NCBI GenBank assembly: GCA_004299095.1
Contig: SCQQ01000011.1
Location: forward strand, 1-39,867
Source of the DNA: Burkholderiaceae bacterium
GTDB taxonomy: Bacteria > Pseudomonadota > Gammaproteobacteria > Burkholderiales > Burkholderiaceae_C
Reading direction: 5' to 3'
DNA length: 39,867 bases
A program made the translations under genes and the position numbers. Shown one piece after another: positions 15,612-22,082 of the stretch (position 1 is the first letter of the stretch; each line of letters starts with the position of its first letter). The notes below the pieces were generated by a model. The model saw nothing but the letters and a program-made list of their open reading frames with translations. It made no database searches and had not been told where the DNA came from.

Positions 15612-16415
15612 TCAGATCCCCGCGTACCACGCGTACCCGTTGTCCTCATAGAAGCCGCCGCGGCCGCCTTCGATGCCGTGGAAATCCCGCACCAGCGCCA
15701 CGCGCTTGAGGTATTTCGGCATCTTGTAGCCCAGCTGCCGCCCGAGCCGCAGGCGCAGCGGCGCGCCGTAGGGGATCGGCAGCGTCTCACCGTTCATGGC
15801 GTACGCAAGCAGCGTCTGCGGGTGCGCCACTTCAGTCAGGTCGATGCTCTCGTAGTAGTTCTCGGCCGCGCCGCTCACGTCGCCCGCGCTGTTCACCTTG
15901 TCGTAGCAGAAAAACACGACGTAGCGCGCCGCTTTCTGCACGCCGGCCAGCGCGAGCAGATGGCTGAACGGAACGCCGGTCCACTGGCCGATGCAGTTCC
16001 AGCCCTCGACGCAATCGTGCCGCGTGATCTGCGTGACCGACGGCATGGCGCGGATGTCGGCAAGCGAAAGCACCAGCGGGCGGTCCACGAGCCCGTCCAC
16101 GGCCAGGCGCCAGTCGGCGAAGCCCTGGCTGGCAAGGCGTTGGTACTCCGCGTCGTCCGGATCATGGGTTCCGTTGCTCCTGAAGTGCGCGGAAATGTCC
16201 GCCTGCGTGTATTCCTGCGCCCGCGCATTCGTGGGAACGACGGCGCGCTGCACGGCCTCGTCCACACCGGGGCCGAGGTCCAGCACGCGGCCCACCCAGT
16301 CCGCCCGGGCGTCGCGCGCCAGCGCGGTCTGCGCCAGCACACCGGTTGCCGCGGCTTCCAGCAGGCGCCTGCGGCTCAGGCCGGTGCGGCCGGGTTCACG
16401 CGGCTTTTTCTTCAT
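15612..16415 (-). CDS. Sulfite-oxidase-family molybdopterin oxidoreductase (MsrP/YedY-like), Tat-exported
   Basis: 267 residues. The N-terminus has a twin-arginine signal (L-S-R-R-R-L-L-E-A-A-A-T-G), so the protein should be folded with its cofactor before export. The Moco domain includes RHDCVEGWNCIGQWTGVPF, in which Cys135 is the expected molybdenum ligand, and the later L-R-L-R-L-G-R-Q-L-G-Y-K-M-P-K-Y. MsrP repairs methionine sulfoxide in periplasmic proteins, but this one is shorter and its partner is not MsrQ, so the substrate is open. Its start overlaps the end of the cytochrome b gene by 20 bases, so the two are cotranscribed. Confidence 0.88.
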   Translation of the reverse strand: MKKKPREPGRTGLSRRRLLEAAATGVLAQTALARDARADWVGRVLDLGPGVDEAVQRAVVPTNARAQEYTQADISAHFRSNGTHDPDDAEYQRLASQGFADWRLAVDGLVDRPLVLSLADIRAMPSVTQITRHDCVEGWNCIGQWTGVPFSHLLALAGVQKAARYVVFFCYDKVNSAGDVSGAAENYYESIDLTEVAHPQTLLAYAMNGETLPIPYGAPLRLRLGRQLGYKMPKYLKRVALVRDFHGIEGGRGGFYEDNGYAWYAGI

Positions 16416-17259
16416 CGTCAGCCTTCCGATAACGGCCGGTGATCATCGACCGCGTCCGATTCACCGGCCCCGACGCCAGCACCATGACGACGTGCACCAG
16501 CAGGAACGCGAGGAACAGGAACGCCACGACGAAATGCACGGTGCGCGCCGACTGGCGACCGCCCAGCAGAGTCACCAGCCACGGATACCCGGCGGCAATC
16601 CAGGGCGACATCGCCAGCCCCGTCAGCAGCGCCAGCGGCCCGAGGCCGAACGCCACGACGACGTAGGACAGTTTTTGCAGCACGTTGTAGCGCTCGCCGG
16701 CCGCGCCGTCGGAAAAGCGCAGCCTCAGGTGATCGATCACCGACGCGCCCAGGCGCCCGAGTTCGCCGCGCGACGGCAGCAGGTCGCGCCGGAAATGGCA
16801 GCTCGCGACCGAGTACACGACATACACCACGCCATTCAAAACGAAGATCCAGGCGAAGAAGAAGTACCAGTGGCGTGCCCGCGCCAAGTCGAGCGCGGCG
16901 GGCAGCGTGGCCCACGCGGGAAAGCCCCGGATCACCGGCTGGCCCGCCACCCCTTGCGAAAGGCCGAACCAGCCCGTGGTGACGAACTGATGGCCAAACA
17001 ACCACGTCATGCCCACCGGTTGGCCCGAGATCCCCTGGGCGGCGTAGAACGCCAGCAGCGGGTGCGCGAAATGGCTGCGGAGGCCCCAGTACAACGCCGG
17101 CCAGCCGTTGAAAATGCCCAGGCCGCTCATCAGCAGCACGATCAGGCACAGCGCATTGATCCAATGCGTGATGCGCACGACGCGCGTGTGGCGCACGGCG
17201 CCGGACGATGCGGGCGCCCGCGGCTCACGCGCAGAACGAGACCTTTTCACGGCAGGCAT
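16396..17259 (-). CDS. Cytochrome b/b6-domain membrane protein (thiosulfate-reductase/hydrogenase cytochrome b type)
   Basis: 287 residues with about five membrane helices. R-I-T-H-W-I-N-A near residue 30 carries the first candidate heme histidine. Other candidates are in A-R-H-W-Y-F-F-F and the pair in TVHFVVAFLFLAFLLVHVVM. This is the cytochrome b561/Ni-Fe-hydrogenase type subunit that passes quinol electrons to a periplasmic enzyme. It lies upstream of, and overlaps, the molybdopterin oxidoreductase, so it is the likely electron donor or acceptor. Divergent to the DUF5666-like exported gene across a 197-base gap. Confidence 0.85.
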   Translation of the reverse strand: MPAVKRSRSAREPRAPASSGAVRHTRVVRITHWINALCLIVLLMSGLGIFNGWPALYWGLRSHFAHPLLAFYAAQGISGQPVGMTWLFGHQFVTTGWFGLSQGVAGQPVIRGFPAWATLPAALDLARARHWYFFFAWIFVLNGVVYVVYSVASCHFRRDLLPSRGELGRLGASVIDHLRLRFSDGAAGERYNVLQKLSYVVVAFGLGPLALLTGLAMSPWIAAGYPWLVTLLGGRQSARTVHFVVAFLFLAFLLVHVVMVLASGPVNRTRSMITGRYRKADDEEKAA

Positions 17260-17456
17260 GGCAGACCGGTGATATCAGGATCCGAATTCGAACCTATCAC
17301 CCCACGATTCCTAGGGCTATTATGTGTTTCTTGGGCAGATGCCGGTGCCGCCGAAACAGGCGTTCTGGATGCATCTCGGATCAGCAGGTCTGTTGCGACG
17401 TCCTCCACCTGGCCACGCACGCATCCGCGTGAGGATCGCATGTGAAGGACAAGACC

Positions 17457-18188
17457 ATGAGCAAACTGAGCCGCCTCGCATGGGTCGGGGCATTCCTGCT
17501 GGGCGCCAGCAGCGCAAGCATCGCCGCAACGGCTCCGGTGCTCGTCCGCGGCACCATCCAATCCGTCGACCACGGCACGTTCGTGGTGCGCTCGTATGAA
17601 GGCAAGACGTTCCACCTGGCGTTCAACGGCGAGACGAAATTCGTCTCCGTCGTGCCGGCGCAGCTCGGCGACGTCCAGCCCGGTGATTTCGTCGGTGTCG
17701 GCGGCACCGGCTCGGATACCCGGCCGACCGCGCTGGAAGTGGTGATATTTCCGGCTTCCATGAAAGGAACCGGCGAAGGCCACTACGGCTGGAGCGTCCC
17801 GGCCGCCGTTGCCGCCGCCGATCGGCACCAGGACACGGGCACGCCTGCCGGCGCACCGCCAGTGCAAGGCACCATGACCAACGCCACCGTCGCGAGCGCG
17901 GCACCCGCTTCCGGCGCGCCACCCGTCCAGGGCACCATGACCAACGCCACGGTCCAGCAGGCCGCGCCGGCTTCGGGCGGCACCGAGCTGACCGTCACCT
18001 ACGCGCACGGCAAGACGCTGCAGATCGACGTGCCAGCGGGCACGCCCGTGGTTCGGCTGATCCCGGCGTCGCAAACCATCCTCAGCGCCAAGGCCAAGCT
18101 GTTCACGGTCGCCCATCAGGACGGCAGCGGGCCTCTCACGGCGGCGATGGTGGCCGTGGGTAAAGGCGGCCTGATGCCGCCGATGTGA
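17457..18188 (+). CDS. Exported DUF5666-like beta-rich protein with internal tandem repeat
   Basis: 243 residues from the ATG at 17457 (AAGGA at 17445-17449). Signal peptide about 1-23 (ending SIAATA). Residues 27-85 look like a DUF5666/OB-like strand-rich domain: V-R-G-T-I-Q-S-V-D-H-G-T-F-V-V-R-S and G-D-V-Q-P-G-D-F-V-G-V. A linker has two 21-residue copies, GAPPVQGTMTNATV plus a seven-residue Ala-rich spacer. A second strand-rich domain ends in V-G-K-G-G-L-M-P-P-M. The protein is periplasmic and may bind or be modified together with the divergent molybdenum enzyme pair. No enzymatic motif seen. Confidence 0.8.
   Translation: MSKLSRLAWVGAFLLGASSASIAATAPVLVRGTIQSVDHGTFVVRSYEGKTFHLAFNGETKFVSVVPAQLGDVQPGDFVGVGGTGSDTRPTALEVVIFPASMKGTGEGHYGWSVPAAVAAADRHQDTGTPAGAPPVQGTMTNATVASAAPASGAPPVQGTMTNATVQQAAPASGGTELTVTYAHGKTLQIDVPAGTPVVRLIPASQTILSAKAKLFTVAHQDGSGPLTAAMVAVGKGGLMPPM
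17850..17975 (+). repeat. 63-bp in-frame tandem repeat
   Basis: Two consecutive 63-base units (17850-17912 and 17913-17975) each encode GAPPVQGTMTNATV followed by seven Ala/Ser/Gln/Val/Pro residues. The protein match is 14 of 14 in the core, while third codon positions differ. The duplication is therefore old or under protein-level selection rather than fresh slippage. Confidence 0.9.
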
Positions 18189-18339
18189 AACGCGCGAACC
18201 ACCCGGCGACCGAAAGCGGCAGGCTTGAACACCAGACCGGCACGGCCGGCGCACTCACATCGCAGTGTGCAAAGCGGCCGCCGGGGCCGCCCGGCGCGGC
18301 GGCGCGCAACGGAAATGGCCGACCCAAGCTATCCTCCGG

Positions 18340-18368
18340 TTGACAGCCATATTTTCATGCCGCATGAT
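18340..18368 (+). promoter_or_regulatory. Predicted sigma-70 promoter of the antitoxin-ccdB operon
   Basis: TTGACA (18340-18345, perfect -35) and CATGAT (18363-18368, 4 of 6 to TATAAT) are separated by exactly 17 bases. Transcription would start near 18375, followed 10-13 bases later by GGAG (18386-18389) and the ATG at 18396. It lies downstream of the alternative ATG codons 18315 and 18357, which argues for the 18396 start. Confidence 0.6.
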
Positions 18369-18395
18369 TTCGCCATACAAGCAGTGGAGCACGTC

Positions 18396-18707
18396 ATGCT
18401 GAAAGAAGTGGGCGCCAGCGGCCAGATTTCGCTGGGCAAGAAGTACGCCGGCCGGCTGTTCAACATGGTGGTCCACGCCGACGACCGCGTGGAACTGGTT
18501 CCGATGCACGTGGTGGCTGCCGGCCGTGCCGCACGCCAGGCGCCGGCGGACACCGATTGGCTGCCGCCGGGGGGCTATGGGCACGCCAACGAATGGGCGC
18601 GCGCCAACCGCGCAGCGCTTGAACAGTACGCCGCGGAAATCGAAGCCCACGGTACTGCGGGCGAGCAGTTGCAGGCGTACCTGCAAGACCCCGAGGCCCG
18701 CGGCTGA
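18396..18707 (+). CDS. Antitoxin for CcdB: AbrB-like N-terminus with CcdA-like C-terminus
   Basis: 103 residues from the ATG at 18396, chosen because GGAG (18386-18389) and a promoter just upstream fit it. Residues 1-40 read EVGASGQISLGKKYAG and then DDRVELVPMHVV. This resembles a swapped-hairpin (AbrB/SpoVT) DNA-binding unit rather than the ribbon-helix-helix of classical CcdA. The tail N-E-W-A-R-A-N-R-A-A-L-E-Q-Y-A-A-E-I-E-A-H-G follows the pattern W-x-x-x-N-x-x-A-x-x-x-Y-x-x-x-I-E-x-x-G of the CcdA toxin-wrapping segment. The stop is seven bases before ccdB. So it is almost certainly the cognate antitoxin; the domain reading is inference from motifs. Confidence 0.72.
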   Translation: MLKEVGASGQISLGKKYAGRLFNMVVHADDRVELVPMHVVAAGRAARQAPADTDWLPPGGYGHANEWARANRAALEQYAAEIEAHGTAGEQLQAYLQDPEARG

Positions 18708-18714
18708 CAGGCCG

Positions 18715-19023
18715 ATGCCGCCCTTCGACGTTTATCGCAATCCGAACGCGCGTGCCAGCCATGCGCTGTGGGTCGACGTGCAGAGCGACTTGGTCAGCAC
18801 GGCCACGCGCTGGTGTGTTCCGCTGCGCACCGCCGTTGCCGGACAACCGGTGATGCAACGTGCGCAAAGCACGCTCACCGTTTTGGGGCAATCCTGGGTC
18901 CTGGATACCCCCAATCTGCTGGCGGTGCCGCGCGGTTTGCTGCGTGAGCCGGTCGCGCGCTTGAGCGAGAGTGAACAGGCCCTTGTTGAAAGCTGCATCG
19001 ACTTCATGCTGTGCGGCTGGTGA
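18715..19023 (+). CDS. ccdB: CcdB-family gyrase-poison toxin
   Basis: 102 residues, the normal CcdB length (the F-plasmid protein has 101). Conserved blocks are F-D-V-Y-R-N at the start, ALWVDVQSDLVS near residue 18, C-V-P-L-R, LDTPNLLAVPRGLLREPVA and the C-terminal V-E-S-C-I-D-F-M-L-C-G-W. CcdB traps DNA gyrase with cleaved DNA through its C-terminal tip. Here the F-plasmid W-G-I tip is replaced by C-G-W, a change also tolerated in chromosomal relatives as far as I recall, so activity is uncertain. It follows the antitoxin by seven bases. Confidence 0.9.
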   Translation: MPPFDVYRNPNARASHALWVDVQSDLVSTATRWCVPLRTAVAGQPVMQRAQSTLTVLGQSWVLDTPNLLAVPRGLLREPVARLSESEQALVESCIDFMLCGW

Positions 19024-19109
19024 GGATCAATCACGACACGCTGCAGAACCACTTTCCACCGAATTCACCCGCAGATCGGAAACCGGACATTGTCGCAACC
19101 GACAAACCC

Positions 19110-19181
19110 ATGAACCCGCTTTATTTCGGCGACAACCTGTTCGTGCTGCGCGAGCACATCGCGAGCGCATCGGTCGAATGA
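19110..19181 (+). pseudogene. N-terminal stub of an adenine-specific DNA methyltransferase
   Basis: Twenty-three codons, MNPLYFGDNLFVLREHIA then SASVE and TGA. They match the highly conserved first residues of type III/site-specific DNA methylases (pattern M-N-x-L-Y-x-G-D-N-L-x-V-L-R-x-H-I). The frame stops exactly where D-L-I-Y-L-D-P-P-F would be expected. Nothing downstream continues the methylase, because the sequence changes into a small membrane protein whose ATG (19178) overlaps this TGA. It is a deletion scar of a lost restriction-modification gene next to a toxin-antitoxin locus. Confidence 0.75.
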
Positions 19182-19381
19182 GCGCCTCGCTTCTTTTCCT
19201 CGGCCTGATCTTCGGCTCGCTCGGCATGGGCTACTGCGTCTACGGGCGGCGCCAGCGCGCGCTGGCGCCGTTTTTGTGCGGGCTGGTCCTGATGGTGGTG
19301 CCGTACGTCATCGCCAACGCCCTGGCGCTGACGGCGGCGGGCGCGCTGGTGGCTACGCTGCCGTTCTTTTTGAAGTTGTGA
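19178..19381 (+). CDS. Small two-helix membrane protein (conserved, often mislabelled amino acid transport protein)
   Basis: 67 residues. An N-terminal helix with L-L-F-L-G-L-I-F-G-S-L-G-M-G-Y is followed by the basic loop VYGRRQR, then hydrophobic L-C-G-L-V-L-M-V-V-P-Y and a C-terminal F-F-L-K-L. The pattern GxxFGSxGxGYxVYGRRQR is familiar from many proteobacterial hypothetical proteins. Its ATG overlaps the methylase-stub stop (ATGA), so translation may be coupled to the stub. No ribosome site of its own is obvious. Function unknown. Confidence 0.72.
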   Translation: MSASLLFLGLIFGSLGMGYCVYGRRQRALAPFLCGLVLMVVPYVIANALALTAAGALVATLPFFLKL

Positions 19382-19489
19382 GACCAGGGCGATGGATCAG
19401 TCCACTCGCCCGGAAACGTTTTGCTTCGAGCATCTGTGAGATGACCGCCTTCGCTGCGCGGCGGCATGACCTCGCTTCGCGTCGATGAC

Positions 19490-19538
19490 GGGCGCCCCCG
19501 GCGCCCATGACGGGTCATGGCGACAAAGTCGCCGTCAT
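19490..19538. terminator. Tandem hairpins between convergent genes
   Basis: GGGCGCC (19490-19496) pairs with GGCGCCC (19500-19506) around CCC. Next, GGCGAC (19519-19524) pairs with GTCGCC (19528-19533) around AAA, with CATG flanks. They lie between the end of the small membrane protein (19381) and the end of the yeiH-type gene (19640, minus strand). There is no T tract, so this is a possible bidirectional terminator or simply a structured spacer. Confidence 0.4.
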
Positions 19539-19639
19539 GGCCCCGCGCCGCGGCAACGTTATTCCGTCATTCGACCGTCAAAACAGTTGACGGTGCTGAC
19601 CGTCAGAGATCCCGCTCCTGCCGCGCGGAGTGGGCTCGC

Positions 19640-20665
19640 TCACAGCCGGCCGATCACCAACTGCACCGCCAGACTGCTGACCGCCACCGCCGCCCACACG
19701 CCCAGGCCCAGCAGGATGGGGCGCGCGCCGCTGGCGACCATCTTGCGCAGATCGGCGGACAGGCCGACGGCGGTGAGCGCGACGATGATCATGAAGTTGG
19801 CGAGCTCGTGCAGCGCCGGCAGCAGCACGGCCGGGATCAAGCCGGCGGTGCGGATGGCCGAAGCCACCACGAACCACAGGATGAACCACGGGAAGATGCG
19901 GCGCAGGCTGAAGTCGGCGGCACCGTTCTTCTTCTCGCGCGCGGCCACCGCGAATGCCAGGATCAGGCAGATCGGGATGATCAGCGTGGCGCGTGTCAGC
20001 TTGACGATGGTGGCGTAGTCGCCCGCCGCGTGGCTGTAGCTGTAGCCCGCCGCCACCACCGAGGAGGTGTCGTTGATCGCGGTGCCGGCCCACAGGCCGA
20101 AGCCGAGATCCGACAGGTGCATCAGGTGCCCGAGCAGCGGGAACAGCAGCACCGCCACCACGTTGAACAGGAAGATGGTGGAAATGGCGAACGCGGTGTC
20201 GTGTTCGTCGGACTTGATGATCGGCGTGACCGCGGCGATCGCCGAGCCGCCGCAGATCGCGGTGCCGACGCCGATCAGGATCTTCAGCTTGTCGTGCACG
20301 CCCAGCCAGTGGCCCAGCGCCCAAGCGGACAGGAACGCCACGGTGAGCGTCACCAGCGTGACCGAGAGCGATTCCAGCCCGGTCTTGGCCACCTGCGTGA
20401 GGCTCAGGCCGAAGCCGAGCGCAATCACCGACCATTGCAGCACCTGCTTGCCACCGAAGGCGATGCCCGGCGTGAAGCGCGCGCTGGGCGAGACGGTGTT
20501 GCGGACCGCGATGCCAAGCAGGATGCCGATCACCGGGCCGCCGATCAGCGGCGCCAGCCGGCCCAGCCACCAGGCCAGCAGCGCGATGACGATGGCGAGC
20601 AGCAAGCCGGGCGCGCGGCTGCGCAGAATGGGGCCGGTGGGAGCAGCAGCGATCGAAGTAGCCAT
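19640..20665 (-). CDS. YeiH/PSE-family putative sulfate exporter (UPF0324)
   Basis: 341 residues with about ten membrane helices. Hallmarks are L-I-G-G-P-V-I-G-I-L-L-G-I, FGLSLTQVAKTGLESL, IGVGTAICGGSAIAAVTPIIK and GTAINDTSSVVAAGYSYS, all standard for the PSE (UPF0324) family. The ATG at 20663-20665 is chosen because the conserved protein begins there. The minus-strand frame stays open far upstream, but that part is antisense to the LysR gene. Proteins of this family are proposed sulfate/sulfite-type exporters. The divergent LysR gene at 20756 is the likely regulator, as in the YeiE/YeiH pair of enterobacteria. Confidence 0.93.
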   Translation of the reverse strand: MATSIAAAPTGPILRSRAPGLLLAIVIALLAWWLGRLAPLIGGPVIGILLGIAVRNTVSPSARFTPGIAFGGKQVLQWSVIALGFGLSLTQVAKTGLESLSVTLVTLTVAFLSAWALGHWLGVHDKLKILIGVGTAICGGSAIAAVTPIIKSDEHDTAFAISTIFLFNVVAVLLFPLLGHLMHLSDLGFGLWAGTAINDTSSVVAAGYSYSHAAGDYATIVKLTRATLIIPICLILAFAVAAREKKNGAADFSLRRIFPWFILWFVVASAIRTAGLIPAVLLPALHELANFMIIVALTAVGLSADLRKMVASGARPILLGLGVWAAVAVSSLAVQLVIGRL

Positions 20666-20720
20666 GGAATGCAACCGAGTGGGGATGCGTGATTGTCGAA
20701 GCCTTTTCCAATAAAGAAAA

Positions 20721-20749
20721 TTGAGAAATACTGATAGATTCCATAAAAT
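20721..20749 (+). promoter_or_regulatory. Predicted sigma-70 promoter of the LysR gene
   Basis: TTGAGA (20721-20726, 5 of 6) and TAAAAT (20744-20749, 5 of 6) are exactly 17 bases apart, in a short AT-rich patch inside GC-rich DNA. The predicted start point falls on or next to the LysR ATG at 20756. An imperfect dyad, GAAAT (20725-20729) and ATTC (20738-20741), lies between the two boxes and could be bound by the LysR protein. Confidence 0.6.
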
Positions 20750-20755
20750 TCGCTG

Positions 20756-21643
20756 ATGATCAACATCAGCCCGCGCCAGCTCGAGGTGTTCGTGCAGATC
20801 GCGCTGCTGGGCAGCGTGCGCGCCGCGTCGGAACGGCTGTATATGACACAACCGGCAGCCAGTATGGCGCTGGCCGAGATGGAGCGACAGCTCGACGCGC
20901 CGCTGTTCGCACGCGAGCGCGGCCGGCTGCGCCTCAACGCGCGCGGCCGTGAACTGCTGCCGCTGGCGCAGGAGCTGCTGGAACGCCACGCTGAGTTCGG
21001 CCGCCGCGGCCGCGAGGAGGGCGCGGCGTTGTCCGGCGAACTGCGCATCGGCGCCAGCAACACGGTCGGCAATTACCGCGTGGGCGAACTCTTGGGCACG
21101 TTCGTGCGCGCCGAGCCGCAGGTCGCAATCCGCCTGCGCGTGGCAAACACCGACGCGATCGCCGCGGCGATGCTCGACCACAGCCTGGACGTCGGTTGCG
21201 TGGAAGGGCCGGTGACCCACCCGCAACTCGACGTGCGACCGTGGCGCGACGACTGGCTGGTGGTGTGCGCGCCGCCCGACCACCCGCTGGCGCAGAAGCG
21301 CCGCCTGAAGCCGGCCGATTTCGCTGGGGCGCGCTGGGTCATGCGCGAACCCGGCTCGGCCACGCGCGCCACCAGCGAGCGCGCGCTGGCGCAACTGCCG
21401 CCCGGCGAAACCGTGCTGGAGCTGGACCAGATCGAGGCCATCAAGCAGGCGGTGGCAGCGGGCCTGGGCATTGCCTGCCTGCCGCAAGTGGCGGTGACCG
21501 ACGCGCTCGCGGTCGGGCGCCTGAAAGCGCTGAAAACGCCGTTTCTCGACCTGCGGCGCAAGCTCACGCTGCTGGTGCACCGGCAGAAATACCGTGGCGC
21601 GCTGCTGGATGCGTTCATCGCACAAACCGGGCTGCGGCCGTAG
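20756..21643 (+). CDS. LysR-family transcriptional regulator (YeiE-like)
   Basis: 295 residues. The winged helix-turn-helix occupies residues 4-62 (ISPRQLEVFVQIALLGSVRAASERL, TQPAASMALAEMERQL). A linker helix and a two-lobed effector domain follow: GELRIGASNTVGNYRVGELL, LDVGCVEGPV and A-V-A-A-G-L-G-I-A-C-L-P. It is divergent to the YeiH-type exporter with a 90-base gap, so it probably controls that gene and itself. The start is firm because the HTH begins at once. No Shine-Dalgarno sequence precedes it, and the predicted transcript would start at the ATG. Confidence 0.93.
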   Translation: MINISPRQLEVFVQIALLGSVRAASERLYMTQPAASMALAEMERQLDAPLFARERGRLRLNARGRELLPLAQELLERHAEFGRRGREEGAALSGELRIGASNTVGNYRVGELLGTFVRAEPQVAIRLRVANTDAIAAAMLDHSLDVGCVEGPVTHPQLDVRPWRDDWLVVCAPPDHPLAQKRRLKPADFAGARWVMREPGSATRATSERALAQLPPGETVLELDQIEAIKQAVAAGLGIACLPQVAVTDALAVGRLKALKTPFLDLRRKLTLLVHRQKYRGALLDAFIAQTGLRP

Positions 21644-22082
21644 CACCTCCGGCGCGGCCGCCCGGTTGCCGCGGCAGCGCGCTGGAAGACGATGGACGTC
21701 CGGGCACCGCGAGCCGGCACGTGCGCGATCATCGATGCGACGCGGCTGGAACGGTTCGGCCGGAAACCGATCTACCGACGGCGCTCGCACGGTTACACGC
21801 CAGTCGGAGATGAGGGCGACGCTCCGCTTCTTCCTGTCATCCCACGCAGGCGGGGATCCAGGACGTTTCTGCAACACCGCAAGAAAGCACCGGATCCCCG
21901 CTTTCGCGGGATGACGGGAGCAGGTGATCGTCGCCATCCTGTCCGCGTACGGTGCAAGCGGTATCGGCGGGATCATCAAGAGTGGTGCCAAGTCGCGGTT
22001 GCCAACAAGCTGCGGCAGGTACACGGCGGATCGCGCCGACCGTCCATCGGCTGTTTTCATCACAACGTCAGGAGACAAGCAA
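21644..22082. other. Intergenic region with a REP-like palindrome
   Basis: 439 bases without a supported gene. The only clear content is the palindromic element at 21836-21915 and the ribosome site GGAGA (22071-22075) of the next gene. An open frame from 21924 joins the hydrolase frame but has no start evidence. Confidence 0.6.
21836..21915. repeat. REP-like palindromic element
   Basis: Left arm: GTCATCCC, two bases, GCAGGCGGGGATCC (21836-21859). Right arm: GGATCCCCGCTTTCGCGGGATGAC (21892-21915). They are near-perfect reverse complements enclosing about 32 bases. The arms match the common proteobacterial dispersed palindrome of the form CGTCATCCCCGCGAAAGCGGGGATCC. Such elements are non-coding and often moved by REP-associated transposases. 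Only one copy is seen in this window. Confidence 0.75.

Noticed and set aside
17295-17323. TATTAT at 17318-17323 as promoter of the DUF5666-like gene
   Set aside because: The -10 box is good but no -35 box fits at 16-18 bases, and it lies 130 bases from the start; too weak to list.
15991-17445. 484-codon plus-strand frame over the cytochrome b and oxidoreductase genes
   Set aside because: Antisense of two overlapping, motif-rich genes; low-complexity Arg/Gln/His content.
18225-18395. 57-residue N-terminal extension of the antitoxin frame
   Set aside because: Arg/Pro-rich, no ribosome site, and a promoter lies inside it.
19517-20692. 391-codon plus-strand frame over the YeiH-type gene
   Set aside because: Antisense shadow, Gln/Arg/Asp-rich with no recognisable domain.
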